Below, piece after piece: positions 45,340-52,982 of a stretch of DNA of 64,000 nt; positions within the stretch are counted from its first letter, which is position 1, and each line of letters begins with the position of its first letter. The stretch is from Pseudogemmobacter lacusdianii (GTDB lineage Bacteria > Pseudomonadota > Alphaproteobacteria > Rhodobacterales > Rhodobacteraceae), in assembly GCF_030848395.1 (NCBI RefSeq), contig NZ_JAVDBT010000003.1, positions 1-64,000 on the forward strand. Direction: 5' to 3'. Under the pieces are notes generated by a model, which saw only the letters and a list, made by a program, of their open reading frames with translations, was not told the origin of the DNA and did not search any database. The position numbers and the translations under genes are program-made.

Positions 45340-45819
45340 ATGGCGGTGACCACCGACCTGCTAGCGGCCTGGAGGTCACCGGGCCGCTCGATCCGCCGAC
45401 ATCTGAACCGGGGCATCTCGGAGCCATTTGCGTTTTCCTTGCTGATGGTCTTCGTGCTCCTCGCTTTGGTCGGGCATTGGCCGGTGGCCGCACGCGAGGC
45501 GTTTTTGGCGGAAGAGCCCTCGGCTATGCCGCGGATGCTGGCCTTCGCCTTGGCGCTTTTGGCCACGATCCCGCTGTTTTACGGCTTGGCAGCTGTGGCG
45601 CGGCTTGTGGCGCGCGCATTGGGCGGGCAGGGCACATGGTATGGCGCGCGGCTTTCGCTTTTCTGGGCGTTGGCTGTCACCGGCCCATTGATGCTCCTCT
45701 TAGGGCTGGTTGAGGCGATGATCGGTCCCGGCGCGCAGCTCAACGCAACAAGAGGCGTGGTCGGACTTGCCTTTCTGGGCTTCTGGATTTTGATGATGCG
45801 CGAAGAAAGCCGCGGGTGA
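45340..45819 (+). CDS. Yip1-like membrane protein in suf operon, first copy
   Basis: A 159-residue protein with four hydrophobic segments (about 32-48, 67-89, 99-124, 133-153) and a short N-terminal amphipathic region (LLAAWRSPGRSIRRHLNRG). The layout and the neighbouring relative resemble the YIP1 superfamily of small multi-span proteins. The start at 45340 directly follows the sufD stop at 45338. No known role in Fe-S biogenesis; operon position suggests it works with, or is controlled by, the suf system. The start of the next gene overlaps or nearly touches this stop. Confidence 0.72.
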   Translation: MAVTTDLLAAWRSPGRSIRRHLNRGISEPFAFSLLMVFVLLALVGHWPVAAREAFLAEEPSAMPRMLAFALALLATIPLFYGLAAVARLVARALGGQGTWYGARLSLFWALAVTGPLMLLLGLVEAMIGPGAQLNATRGVVGLAFLGFWILMMREESRG

Positions 45820-45821
45820 AC

Positions 45822-46415
45822 ATGGGTCTGACCGATCTTATTGCCTATGCCAAAGAGACGTTGCGAAACCCTCGCGAGGGGCTGCGCGCGATTTTGGACA
45901 TGGGCCTCACGCGCCGCGCTCAGCTTTTGATGCTGTCGCTGGTTGCCGTAGTCTCGGCAATTTTTACGCATATTTCCCTGAGCTTAATGCCCGTACCTGA
46001 CAATCCGGTTCTGGCTTTGCTGCTGGTCTCGCCGGTGCAGACCGCGATGATCCAGATGGTGGGCATGGTGGTGACGGCGGCGCTGGTACAGATGATTGGC
46101 CGGATGATGGGCGGGCGCGGCAGCTTTGATGAGGCGCTGATCGCCGTCATCTGGCTGCAAGTCTTTATGCTGGCGCTTCAGTTGGCCGAGTTGATCGGCG
46201 CGGCAACGGGTGTCACCTTAATCAGCCTGATCGCCGCATTGGCAAGTTTGGTGATTTTTCCGTGGCTTTTCACGATGTTCGTGACCGAAGTTCACAGATT
46301 CATCCGGCCGGTGAAGGTGTTCTTTGGCATCATCTTCAGCGCCACGCTTTTGATCTTCGTGCTGAGCTTCGTGCTTGTCGCGATCTTGGGACCGGAGAGC
46401 TTTGCACATGTATGA
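45822..46415 (+). CDS. Yip1-like membrane protein in suf operon, second copy
   Basis: A 197-residue multi-span protein of the YIP1 family by pattern: N-terminal LTDLIAYAKETLRNPREGLRAILDMGL, then about five hydrophobic helices with RRAQLLMLSLVAVVSAIFTHI and a late FIRPVKVFFGIIFSATLLI. I choose ATG 45822 (the in-frame GTG at 45816 overlaps the previous stop). It ends 8 bp inside the sufS start, so it is translationally coupled to sufS. Role unknown. Confidence 0.75.
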   Translation: MGLTDLIAYAKETLRNPREGLRAILDMGLTRRAQLLMLSLVAVVSAIFTHISLSLMPVPDNPVLALLLVSPVQTAMIQMVGMVVTAALVQMIGRMMGGRGSFDEALIAVIWLQVFMLALQLAELIGAATGVTLISLIAALASLVIFPWLFTMFVTEVHRFIRPVKVFFGIIFSATLLIFVLSFVLVAILGPESFAHV

Positions 46416-47628
46416 TCTCGACAAGATCCGCGCCGATTTCCCAATCCTGTCGCGGCAGGTCAATGGCAAGCCGTTGGTCTATCTCGACAACGGCGCCTCG
46501 GCGCAAAAGCCGCGCGCGGTGATTGATGCGGTAACGCAGGCCTATTCGATGGAATATGCCAATGTTCACCGTGGCTTACACTACCTTTCTAATCTTGCGA
46601 CCGAGAAGTATGAGGCCGTTCGCGGCATCATCCAGCGCTTTTTGAACGCGGCTTCGGAAGAAGAAATCGTCTTTGCTTCCGGCACGACCGAGGCGATCAA
46701 CCTGGTCTCCTACGCTTGGGCCGCGCCGCACTTGCAGCCCGGCGATGAGATCGTGCTGTCCATTATGGAACATCACGCCAATATTGTGCCGTGGCATTTC
46801 CTGCGCGAACGCCAAGGCGTGGTGCTCAAATGGGTCGAATGCGATGCCAATGGCGATCTTGACCCGCAAGCGGTGATCGATGCGATAGGGCCGCGCACCA
46901 AACTGGTCGCCATCACGCAAATGTCCAACGTTTTGGGCACGGTGGTGGATGTGAAAACCATCTGCCAAGCGGCGCGGCAAAAGGGCGTGCCGGTGCTGGT
47001 CGATGGCTCGCAAGGGGCCGTGCATATGCCGGTCGACGTGCAAGATATCGGCTGCGATTTCTATGCGATCACCGGACATAAGCTATATGGTCCAAGCGGT
47101 TCTGGGGCGATCTTCATCCATCGCGATAGGATGGCCGAGATGCGGCCCTTCCTTGGTGGCGGGGATATGATCCGCGAGGTCTCGCGTGAGGCGGTCAGCT
47201 ACGCCGATCCTCCGATGAAATTTGAAGCGGGTACGCCCAGCATCGTGGCGCAGATCGGTCTTGGGGTTGCTTTGAGCTATCTGATGGATCTTGGCATGGA
47301 CAAGGTCGCCGCGCATGAGCGGGCTTTGCGCGACTATGCACGCGCGCAGCTTGATGGGCTTAACTGGCTGAACGTGCAGGGGAATTCGGCGACCAAAGGT
47401 GGGATTTTCTCCTTCACCTTGCAAGGTGCGGCCCATGCGCATGATGTCTCGACCGTGCTTGATAAACGGGGAATCGCGGTGCGGGCGGGCACGCATTGCG
47501 CCATGCCGCTCTTGACGCATCTTGGCGTCGGCGCGACCTGCCGGGCCTCCTTCGCGCTTTACAACACCAAGGACGAGGTCGATGCGCTGGTCTCAGCGCT
47601 GGAGCTCTGCCACGATCTTTTCTCGTGA
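46408..47628 (+). CDS. sufS: cysteine desulfurase SufS (class II)
   Basis: SufS (406 residues) supplies sulfur to SufBC2D, normally with SufE or SufU as persulfide acceptor. Class II signatures: YLDNGASAQKPRAVID, NVHRGLHYLSNLAT, the Schiff-base lysine K225 in GHKLYGPSG, and the catalytic cysteine C364 in GTHCAMPL, the same number as in E. coli SufS. The ATG at 46408 overlaps the upstream membrane-protein gene by 8 bp. No sufE-type gene follows in this window, so its partner is encoded elsewhere. It is the last gene of the suf operon. Confidence 0.96.
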   Translation: MYDLDKIRADFPILSRQVNGKPLVYLDNGASAQKPRAVIDAVTQAYSMEYANVHRGLHYLSNLATEKYEAVRGIIQRFLNAASEEEIVFASGTTEAINLVSYAWAAPHLQPGDEIVLSIMEHHANIVPWHFLRERQGVVLKWVECDANGDLDPQAVIDAIGPRTKLVAITQMSNVLGTVVDVKTICQAARQKGVPVLVDGSQGAVHMPVDVQDIGCDFYAITGHKLYGPSGSGAIFIHRDRMAEMRPFLGGGDMIREVSREAVSYADPPMKFEAGTPSIVAQIGLGVALSYLMDLGMDKVAAHERALRDYARAQLDGLNWLNVQGNSATKGGIFSFTLQGAAHAHDVSTVLDKRGIAVRAGTHCAMPLLTHLGVGATCRASFALYNTKDEVDALVSALELCHDLFS

Positions 47629-47639
47629 TTTCAACCCAA

Positions 47640-47673
47640 TACCCTTGCCGCGCCTTTGGCCGCGGCAAGGGTA
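47640..47673 (+). terminator. hairpin after the suf operon
   Basis: A 13-bp perfect stem TACCCTTGCCGCG (47640-47652) / CGCGGCAAGGGTA (47661-47673) starts 11 bases after the sufS stop. No T-run follows, so it may be a Rho-assisted terminator or a 3'-end stabiliser. Confidence 0.6.
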
Positions 47674-47713
47674 GGGCGACTGCAATCTTGTTGCCAAAAC
47701 CGACAGTTAGCGA

Positions 47714-47742
47714 TTGCAGCGCCCGGCCCAAGCCGCTATAGA
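47714..47742 (+). promoter_or_regulatory. sigma-70 type promoter of tRNA-Arg
   Basis: TTGCAG (47714-47719), 17-base spacer, TATAGA (47737-47742), ending 9 bases before the mature tRNA-Arg. Confidence 0.7.
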
Positions 47743-47751
47743 CGCGCTCAG

Positions 47752-47828
47752 GCACCCATAGCTCAGCTGGATAGAGTGCTGCCCTCCGAAGGCAGAGGTC
47801 TCAGGTTCGAATCCTGATGGGTGCGCCA
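47752..47828 (+). tRNA. tRNA-Arg(CCG)
   Basis: 77-nt cloverleaf: acceptor GCACCCA / TGGGTGC, D-arm AGCTCAGCTGGATAGAGT, anticodon stem CTGCC / GGCAG with loop CTCCGAA (anticodon CCG, reads CGG), T-loop TTCGAAT, discriminator G and encoded CCA. Confidence 0.97.
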
Positions 47829-47836
47829 TTTCCCCC

Positions 47837-48184
47837 TTAGAATGCGCTTTCTAGCATAATCTGGATCGTATGATCCCGCTGGCGGCTGTCGCGCCAGCCA
47901 ATGGCGCAGTCGCCGGTGGCGTCGATGTCGTGGCGTCTGTCACAGCCCATCAAACCGTAGCCGTGCAGGCCGTTGATATAAAACTGAGGGCTGGGCTTAA
48001 AACTGCGGTAGGTGGCCACCGACCAAGCTTTGCCGCTGGTCTGGTCTGGCTGCCATTCGTGCCAAACTGCCTCTTATCGCATCCGTAGCCGAAACCGATG
48101 CTGCCTACGAAATGCGAGGAAAAGTGATGCTCCATGCCGCCCGAGACGCCGACACGCGTGCTCTCAAGATCGACGCTGCGAATC
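47837..48184 (-). pseudogene. remnant of an outer-membrane beta-barrel protein
   Basis: Two overlapping minus-strand frames carry pieces of what looks like one protein. Reading from 48184 there is RSVDLESTRVGVSGG then MEHHFSSHFVGSIGFGYG, alternating-residue strands as in a small barrel; near 48025 the sequence continues in another frame with SVATYRSFKPSPQFYINGLHG and ends IQIMLESAF at 47837, a terminal aromatic as required for barrel insertion. A TAG precedes the first piece and the switch of frame makes it non-coding as a whole. I cannot name the family; small barrels such as PagL-like or lipid A deacylase proteins are possible. The remnant sits directly after a tRNA gene, a common site of decayed insertions. 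Confidence 0.5.
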
Positions 48185-48743
48185 TACCATGTATCAGGAT
48201 ATCGCATAATCAGTATTATGTAACTAATGCATGGTGCCGCATAGGGGTTTGGTTAAGCTTTTGCACTTAATGCGAAGGAATAAGGCCTTACCGGAGAAAA
48301 CGCACCGCGCTGTCTGCTGTGAGCGTAACGCATAGCCTGCCATGTAACAGCTATCTGCCCCAAAATCCCGCGATGTATAACGAGAGATCCCCGTGACTTC
48401 TCTGCCACGCGTTGATGCTGCCCGACGACCGTTTGGGGTTGAACGGCACGTTCCTGCCGCGCATTGCAAAGCGGTTGCGCTGCTCGCAGATCTTGTGGGT
48501 GTGGACAGTTCCGTCCACAGATGTCGGTCTTTACTGCTGCGGGCCGTTTACACCTTGGGGTGATCGTGAGCGCCGCGCCTTAGGCGCATGTAAGATGACA
48601 AGCACCGTCATGGAGCGCTTTGACCTTGCACAACTCTCGACAGCCTGCCGTCGCCTTCGTATGAGAGTCAGGATTTGTCGATTTACGTTAAGCAAGGCCC
48701 AACCAGGCCGGTTTTGATGACTATAGGTTAAGGAGTGCTTGGC
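48185..48743. other. 559-bp region without a recognisable gene
   Basis: No frame here has convincing coding features: short frames on both strands lack ribosome-binding sites and family motifs. The part at 48190-48380 is AT-richer than the flanks. It probably holds further decay products of the insertion after tRNA-Arg and the promoter of the LuxR gene, which starts with a clear AAGGAG at 48730-48735. Confidence 0.55.
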
Positions 48744-49532
48744 ATGAACGGATCGTCCGTGCTGCCCTTGCTGTCGCAGATTGCCGAGGCCCAGAGCATC
48801 GATGGGGTTTGGCGTCTGACGCGCGAATATTTCGCCTCGATTGGCCTTTCGCATGTTAATTACGGCTTCACGCGCTTCAAGCATCAGACAACGATCGGCG
48901 ATCCTGACGATGCGCTTTTTCTGACCACCGGCGATGATGCCTATGCGCAGCGTTATTATCGCGGCGGATTTTACGCGAAATCACCGCTTTTTCGCTGGGC
49001 GCAGCGCAATTCGGGCGCCTGCACTTGGAAATGGGCCACCGATGCTTTCGCCGCTGGAAAACTCTGCGCCGAAGAGGCCGAGGTGATGCGCTTCAATGCC
49101 TCAATCGGGGTGATCGCCGGCCTCTCCTTCAGCTTTCCCGAAACCTCAGCCCGCGCCAAGGGCGTGATGGGATTGACGGCAGATTTTGGGATCACGGTTG
49201 AGCAGATCGAAGATCTGTGGCGCGAAAAGCGACATGAAATCATGGCCGTAGCCCATATGGCGCATCTCAAGATCATCCAGCTCCCCCGGCTCAGCCGCGC
49301 GCGGGCCTTGTCGCCTCGGCAGCGCGAGGCGCTGGAATGGGTGGCTGATGGCAAGACGACGCAGGATGTGGCGCTTTTGATGGGCGTCTCGCCGGCAATG
49401 GTGGAAAAACACCTGCGTTTGGCGCGTGAGGCTCTGGCGGTTGAGACCACCGCACAGGCCGTCGCCAAGGCGGCTTTGCTCAATATGATTTTCCAAGAGC
49501 CGACCGTGCCGCAGGCGCAAGCGGCGCGATAG
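48744..49532 (+). CDS. LuxR family regulator with autoinducer-binding-like domain (solo)
   Basis: A 262-residue LuxR-type protein: N-terminal autoinducer-binding-like domain (about 20-170) and C-terminal GerE helix-turn-helix (189-231, LSPRQREALEWVADGKTTQDVALLMGVS...). The ATG at 48744 has AAGGAG 8 bases upstream. In AHL receptors a conserved Asp precedes Pro in the pocket (D70-P71 of TraR); here the position reads YAKS80-P81, so the Asp is Ser, while the later Trp (CTWKW) remains. No luxI-type synthase lies in the window, making it a LuxR solo. It may sense a non-AHL ligand or act without one. The next element downstream is a small-RNA candidate. Confidence 0.88.
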   Translation: MNGSSVLPLLSQIAEAQSIDGVWRLTREYFASIGLSHVNYGFTRFKHQTTIGDPDDALFLTTGDDAYAQRYYRGGFYAKSPLFRWAQRNSGACTWKWATDAFAAGKLCAEEAEVMRFNASIGVIAGLSFSFPETSARAKGVMGLTADFGITVEQIEDLWREKRHEIMAVAHMAHLKIIQLPRLSRARALSPRQREALEWVADGKTTQDVALLMGVSPAMVEKHLRLAREALAVETTAQAVAKAALLNMIFQEPTVPQAQAAR

Positions 49533-49580
49533 CTACAACTTACTTTAAGCATTGGTAAAGGTAGGGAATCCCCAACTGGA

Positions 49581-49609
49581 TTGACCCAAGGGAAAGGCGC
49601 TAGTCTGAT
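49581..49609 (+). promoter_or_regulatory. candidate promoter of small RNA
   Basis: TTGACC (49581-49586), 17-base spacer, TCTGAT (49604-49609). The predicted start at about 49616 coincides with the beginning of the structured stretch described next. Confidence 0.5.
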
Positions 49610-49611
49610 CT

Positions 49612-49742
49612 TGTTCCGTGAGCGAAGGCATTAGCCTGGAACAGTGGGTGCTGGGGCCGCAATTACGACCCTATCTGTGCCTGCAATCTGTCTTTCCCCC
49701 GTGGTCCTCATCCCCGAAGTAAGCGGGGGAAAGACAATTTTT
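49612..49742 (+). ncRNA. candidate structured small RNA, unknown family
   Basis: No coding frame, but two hairpins: TGTTCC (49612-49617) / GGAACA (49638-49643) enclosing an inner AGGC-ATTA-GCCT stem-loop, and an 11-bp perfect stem GTCTTTCCCCC (49690-49700) / GGGGGAAAGAC (49725-49735) followed by AATTTTT (49736-49742), which is a Rho-independent terminator. Length is about 127 nt from a candidate promoter. I considered 6S and SRP RNA and saw neither their conserved bases nor shape. It lies between the luxR solo and tsf. Confidence 0.5.
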
Positions 49743-49788
49743 GTAATATAATCATATTTCTATAGCTTAAGGCTAATCTATTACGTGA

Positions 49789-49821
49789 AGCGCAAGGCCC
49801 AAAGCCTTGCGCTATTTTCTT
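49789..49821 (+). terminator. second hairpin terminator downstream of the small RNA
   Basis: AGCGCAAGGC (49789-49798) and GCCTTGCGCT (49804-49813) pair perfectly around CCAAA, then ATTTTCTTAT. It may back up the terminator at 49690 or end a second short transcript. Confidence 0.65.
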
Positions 49822-49861
49822 ATGTCGATCAGGGCGCCTAAGACCCAGCAATGCGCATAAG

Positions 49862-49892
49862 AAAAGGCCGGCGCAGTTCCCTGCCCCGGCCC
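49862..49892 (-). terminator. terminator of the rpsB-tsf operon
   Basis: On the minus strand GGCCGG...GCAG-GGAA-CTGC-CCGGCC with TTTTC (49865-49861) after it, 48 bases beyond the tsf stop. Confidence 0.85.
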
Positions 49893-49939
49893 TTGTCTAT
49901 CGATCGGACCGCACAACTTGGCGCGGTCTGAAAGCCATC

Positions 49940-50851
49940 TTAGCCTTGCGCGATTTTCGCGACTTCGGCTGCGAAGTCTTCTTCTTTCTTCTCAACGCCT
50001 TCGCCAACCATCACGCGGGCATAGCCGGTGATCTCGACGCCAGCTTCTTTCGCTGCGGCTTCGACGGTCAGGTCGGGGTTGATGACGAAGGGCTGACCCA
50101 TCAGGGTGTTCTCCGCCAGGTACTTCTTCATCCGGCCCGGGATGATGTTCTGGTGGATCACGTTCTCGGGCTTCGGCTTGGCCGAGGAAGCGTTTTCTTC
50201 CAAAGCTTTAGCGGTTTGCACGGCCAGCTCACGCTCAACCAAAGCCGCATCCATCGTGGCTTCCGACAGCGACAGCGGGTTGGTTGCAGCGATGTGCATC
50301 GCGAATTGCTTGCCAATCGCTTGGGCTTTGTCAGCCGGGCCTTTCAGCGCAACGAGCACGCCGATTTTGCCCATGCCGTCAGCGGCAGCGTTGTGGACGT
50401 AAGAGACCACATTCTCACCGGTCAGCACATGCATGCGACGGAAGGTCATGTTCTCGCCGATCCGAGCGATCGCGTTTTGGATCACGGTCTCAACCGGCTC
50501 GCCGTTCAGCGCAGCGGCTTTCACCACTTCCAGCGAGTCGCCAGCGGTCAGAGCGACATTGGCAACATCACGCACAAGCGCTTGGAAGTCAGCGTTCTTC
50601 GCAACGAAGTCGGTTTCCGAGTTGATCTCAACGGCAACGCCGCGGCCATCCGAAACGGCGACGCCAACCAGGCCCTCGGCCGCAACGCGGTCGGCCTTTT
50701 TGGCGGCTTTTGCGAGGCCCTTGGTGCGCAGCCAGTCGATTGCTGCATCCATGTTGCCGTCGTTTTCGGTCAATGCCTTCTTGGCATCCATCATGCCTGC
50801 GCCGGTGGTCTCGCGCAGTTCTTTCACCATTGCTGCGGTGACTGTGGTCAT
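49940..50851 (-). CDS. tsf: translation elongation factor Ts
   Basis: EF-Ts exchanges GDP for GTP on EF-Tu. The 303-residue protein has the N-terminal UBA-like helices with the family signature [18 protein letters not shown] (residues 11-28) and the core signature [12 protein letters not shown], containing the TDFVxxN loop that inserts into EF-Tu. The C-terminal VAKIAQG end is usual. It follows rpsB on the minus strand after a 145-bp gap, the standard order, and is closed by an intrinsic terminator. Confidence 0.97.
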   Translation of the reverse strand: MTTVTAAMVKELRETTGAGMMDAKKALTENDGNMDAAIDWLRTKGLAKAAKKADRVAAEGLVGVAVSDGRGVAVEINSETDFVAKNADFQALVRDVANVALTAGDSLEVVKAAALNGEPVETVIQNAIARIGENMTFRRMHVLTGENVVSYVHNAAADGMGKIGVLVALKGPADKAQAIGKQFAMHIAATNPLSLSEATMDAALVERELAVQTAKALEENASSAKPKPENVIHQNIIPGRMKKYLAENTLMGQPFVINPDLTVEAAAKEAGVEITGYARVMVGEGVEKKEEDFAAEVAKIAQG

Positions 50852-50996
50852 TTCAATGCTCCTGAATCTCGTGCGCCGGCGGGCTAACCCCGCCGGGCAT
50901 CGGTTCCGTCACAGAACCCCTGATCGGGATCCTTGGGCCCTGCCCCGCAGCCCTATGGGCAAAGGCAGAACCCTCAGTAAGCTTAAGGCCTAAAGA

Positions 50997-51767
50997 TCAG
51001 GCCTCGGTGACAGCTTCTTCCACGGCTTCTTCAACCGGAGCAGCTTCCAAAGCGCCCAAGTCAACGCCAGCAGCGCCCAGCTGTGCCGACATGCCGTCCA
51101 GAGCCGCGCGGGCCACCAGGTCGCAATAGAGCGAGATGGCGCGGGCCGCGTCGTCGTTGCCCGGAATGACATGGGTCACGCCTTTGGGGTTGCAGTTGGT
51201 GTCAACCACAGCCACGACCGGGATGCCCAGCTTTTGTGCTTCGAGGATGGCGAGGTCTTCCTTACCAACGTCGATGATGAACAGCAGGTCCGGAACGCCG
51301 CCCATCTCACGGATACCGCCCAGCGAAGCTTGCAGCTTAGCTTGGTCACGTTCCATGCCCAGACGCTCTTTCTTGGTCAGGCCTTCAGCGCCCGAAGCCA
51401 GCGTCTCGTCGATCTGCTTCAAGCGCTGGATCGATTGCGAGATGGTTTTCCAGTTGGTGAGCGTGCCGCCCAGCCAACGGTGGTTCATGTAGTACTGAGC
51501 GCATTTTTCAGCGGCTTCAGCGATCGGCTTCTGCGCCTGACGCTTGGTGCCAACGAAAAGAACGCGGCCGCCTTTTGCAACGGTGTCACGGACGGTTTTC
51601 AGAGCTTGGTCCAGCAGCGGAACAGTCTGGGTCAGGTCGAGAATATGGATGCCATTGCGGTCACCATAGATGTACTGACCCATGCGGGGGTTCCAACGGG
51701 CGGTTTGGTGACCATAGTGAACGCCAGCTTCCAAAAGCTGACGCATCGAGAAATCGGGGAGCGCCAT
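50997..51767 (-). CDS. rpsB: 30S ribosomal protein S2
   Basis: S2 binds the head of the small subunit and is needed for S1 attachment. From the ATG at 51767 it is 256 residues. The frame extends 43 residues further upstream but those lack S2 similarity and the AAGGAT at about 8 bases favours 51767. Signatures: [59 protein letters not shown] and [29 protein letters not shown]. The C-terminus is extended and acidic ([10 protein letters not shown]), as in related alphaproteobacteria. The leader between promoter and start (about 110 nt) may carry an S2 autoregulatory element. Confidence 0.97.
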   Translation of the reverse strand: MALPDFSMRQLLEAGVHYGHQTARWNPRMGQYIYGDRNGIHILDLTQTVPLLDQALKTVRDTVAKGGRVLFVGTKRQAQKPIAEAAEKCAQYYMNHRWLGGTLTNWKTISQSIQRLKQIDETLASGAEGLTKKERLGMERDQAKLQASLGGIREMGGVPDLLFIIDVGKEDLAILEAQKLGIPVVAVVDTNCNPKGVTHVIPGNDDAARAISLYCDLVARAALDGMSAQLGAAGVDLGALEAAPVEEAVEEAVTEA

Positions 51768-51883
51768 TGCGATATCCTTTTCCGGTTTAACCTGAGCGGA
51801 TGTTCTTACGACTTGCGCCGCAACCGGTGGACTGACGAGGATTTCTCCCCCGACAAGCCCGCATCCGCCTGTGAAGTGTCGCG

Positions 51884-51912
51884 CATATAGACCCAAGACC
51901 CGGCAATGGCAA
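51884..51912 (-). promoter_or_regulatory. promoter of rpsB-tsf
   Basis: On the minus strand TTGCCA (51912-51907), a 17-base spacer and TATATG (51889-51884). Predicted start about 110 nt before the rpsB ATG. Confidence 0.65.
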
Positions 51913-51948
51913 GCATGGATGCCATATCTCTTGCGACCAATCGCGTAT

Positions 51949-52041
51949 GAGTATTTGGATCAAGATGAAAACCTCGTCCAGTCGCTCAGTGATACGATAC
52001 TGGCTCTTCCCTTACGTCCTTTCATCTTGATCTAAATACTC
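51949..52041. repeat. dispersed repeat, inverted pair of the AT-rich tail (copy C)
   Basis: GAGTATTTGGATCAAGATGAAA at 51949-51970 recurs inverted (one mismatch) at 52020-52041, with 49 bases between. The same tail follows the GC-rich palindrome in copy A at 33297-33318. It fills the gap between the rpsB promoter and psuK. Confidence 0.75.
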
Positions 52042-52091
52042 ACTTGCCCCCTGCGGCTTGCGCCGGGCGCGGGCTTGGGCGATGAAAGCCT

Positions 52092-52982
52092 ATGACACCA
52101 GATATCCTTTGCATCGGCTCGGTCCTTTGGGACGTGATTGGACGCTCGCCTGCGGTGATGCGGGTGGGCTCGGACGTGCCCGGACGCATCACGCGACTGC
52201 CGGGGGGCGTGGCGATGAACATCGCTATGACCTTGGCGCGCTTTGGCCTGCGCCCCTCAGTCTTGACCGCGATCGGCCGCGACGCCGAGGGGGATGAGCT
52301 GGTGGCGGCTTGCGGGCGGCTGGGGGTGGCGACGGATTATGCCTATCGCTCTGAGGATTTGCCCACCGATGTCTATATGGGCATCGAGGGCGCCAATGGC
52401 CTGATTGCCGCCATCGCCGATGCCCATTCGCTTGAGGCTGCGGGGGATAAGATCCTGCGCCCATTGGAAGATGGCCGCCTTGGCAGCGCCGAGGCCCCTT
52501 GGCTTGGCCCCATCGCGCTGGATGGCAATCTGACCGAGGCGCTTCTGTCGGACATCGCCGCCTCACCGCTCTTTGCCGCTGCCGATCTGCGTGTCGCGCC
52601 CGCCAGCCCCGGCAAGGCCGAGCGTCTACGCCCGCTGCTCGCCCATCCCCGTGCCACGCTTTATGTGAACCTTGAGGAGGCCAATCTCCTCACCAAACAG
52701 CCCGCCGCTACGGCTGCCGAAGCCGCCGAGGCTTTGCTTGCCCGTGGCGCCGCCCGCGTGCTCGTCACCGATGGCGGCCGCTCTGCCGCCGAAGGCCGCG
52801 CCGGGCAAGGAGTCATCGCCGATGTGCCGCCGCAGGTTTTGGTGACCCGCGTCACCGGCGCAGGTGACACCTTCATGGCCGCACATCTTGTGGCCGAACG
52901 CAGCGGCGCCGCCCGCGCCACCGCCTTGCGCACCGCTTTGCAAGCCGCCGCTTCTTATGTTTCAGGAGATCCCGGATCGTGA
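52092..52982 (+). CDS. psuK: PfkB family sugar kinase, probable pseudouridine kinase
   Basis: A 296-residue ribokinase-fold kinase: N-terminal ILCIGSVLWDVIGRSP, substrate-loop GGVAMNIAMTLARFG, and the C-terminal PfkB signature G256-AGDTF261 with catalytic D259. The family phosphorylates many ribosides. Pseudouridine is assigned because the next gene, overlapping by 4 bases, is pseudouridine-5'-phosphate glycosidase, the partner step; PsuK makes pseudouridine 5'-phosphate and PsuG splits it to uracil and ribose 5-phosphate. No nucleoside transporter lies beside the pair, so they may salvage pseudouridine from RNA turnover. Confidence 0.88.
   Translation: MTPDILCIGSVLWDVIGRSPAVMRVGSDVPGRITRLPGGVAMNIAMTLARFGLRPSVLTAIGRDAEGDELVAACGRLGVATDYAYRSEDLPTDVYMGIEGANGLIAAIADAHSLEAAGDKILRPLEDGRLGSAEAPWLGPIALDGNLTEALLSDIAASPLFAAADLRVAPASPGKAERLRPLLAHPRATLYVNLEEANLLTKQPAATAAEAAEALLARGAARVLVTDGGRSAAEGRAGQGVIADVPPQVLVTRVTGAGDTFMAAHLVAERSGAARATALRTALQAAASYVSGDPGS

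Noticed and set aside
48412-48717. A 101-codon frame before the LuxR gene
   Set aside because: Cys/Arg-rich composition, no ribosome-binding site and no similarity to a known protein; it lies in the decayed interval.
49612-49742. 6S or SRP RNA
   Set aside because: The conserved 6S bubble and the SRP GGAAG-type loop were not seen; only the hairpins and terminator are supported.
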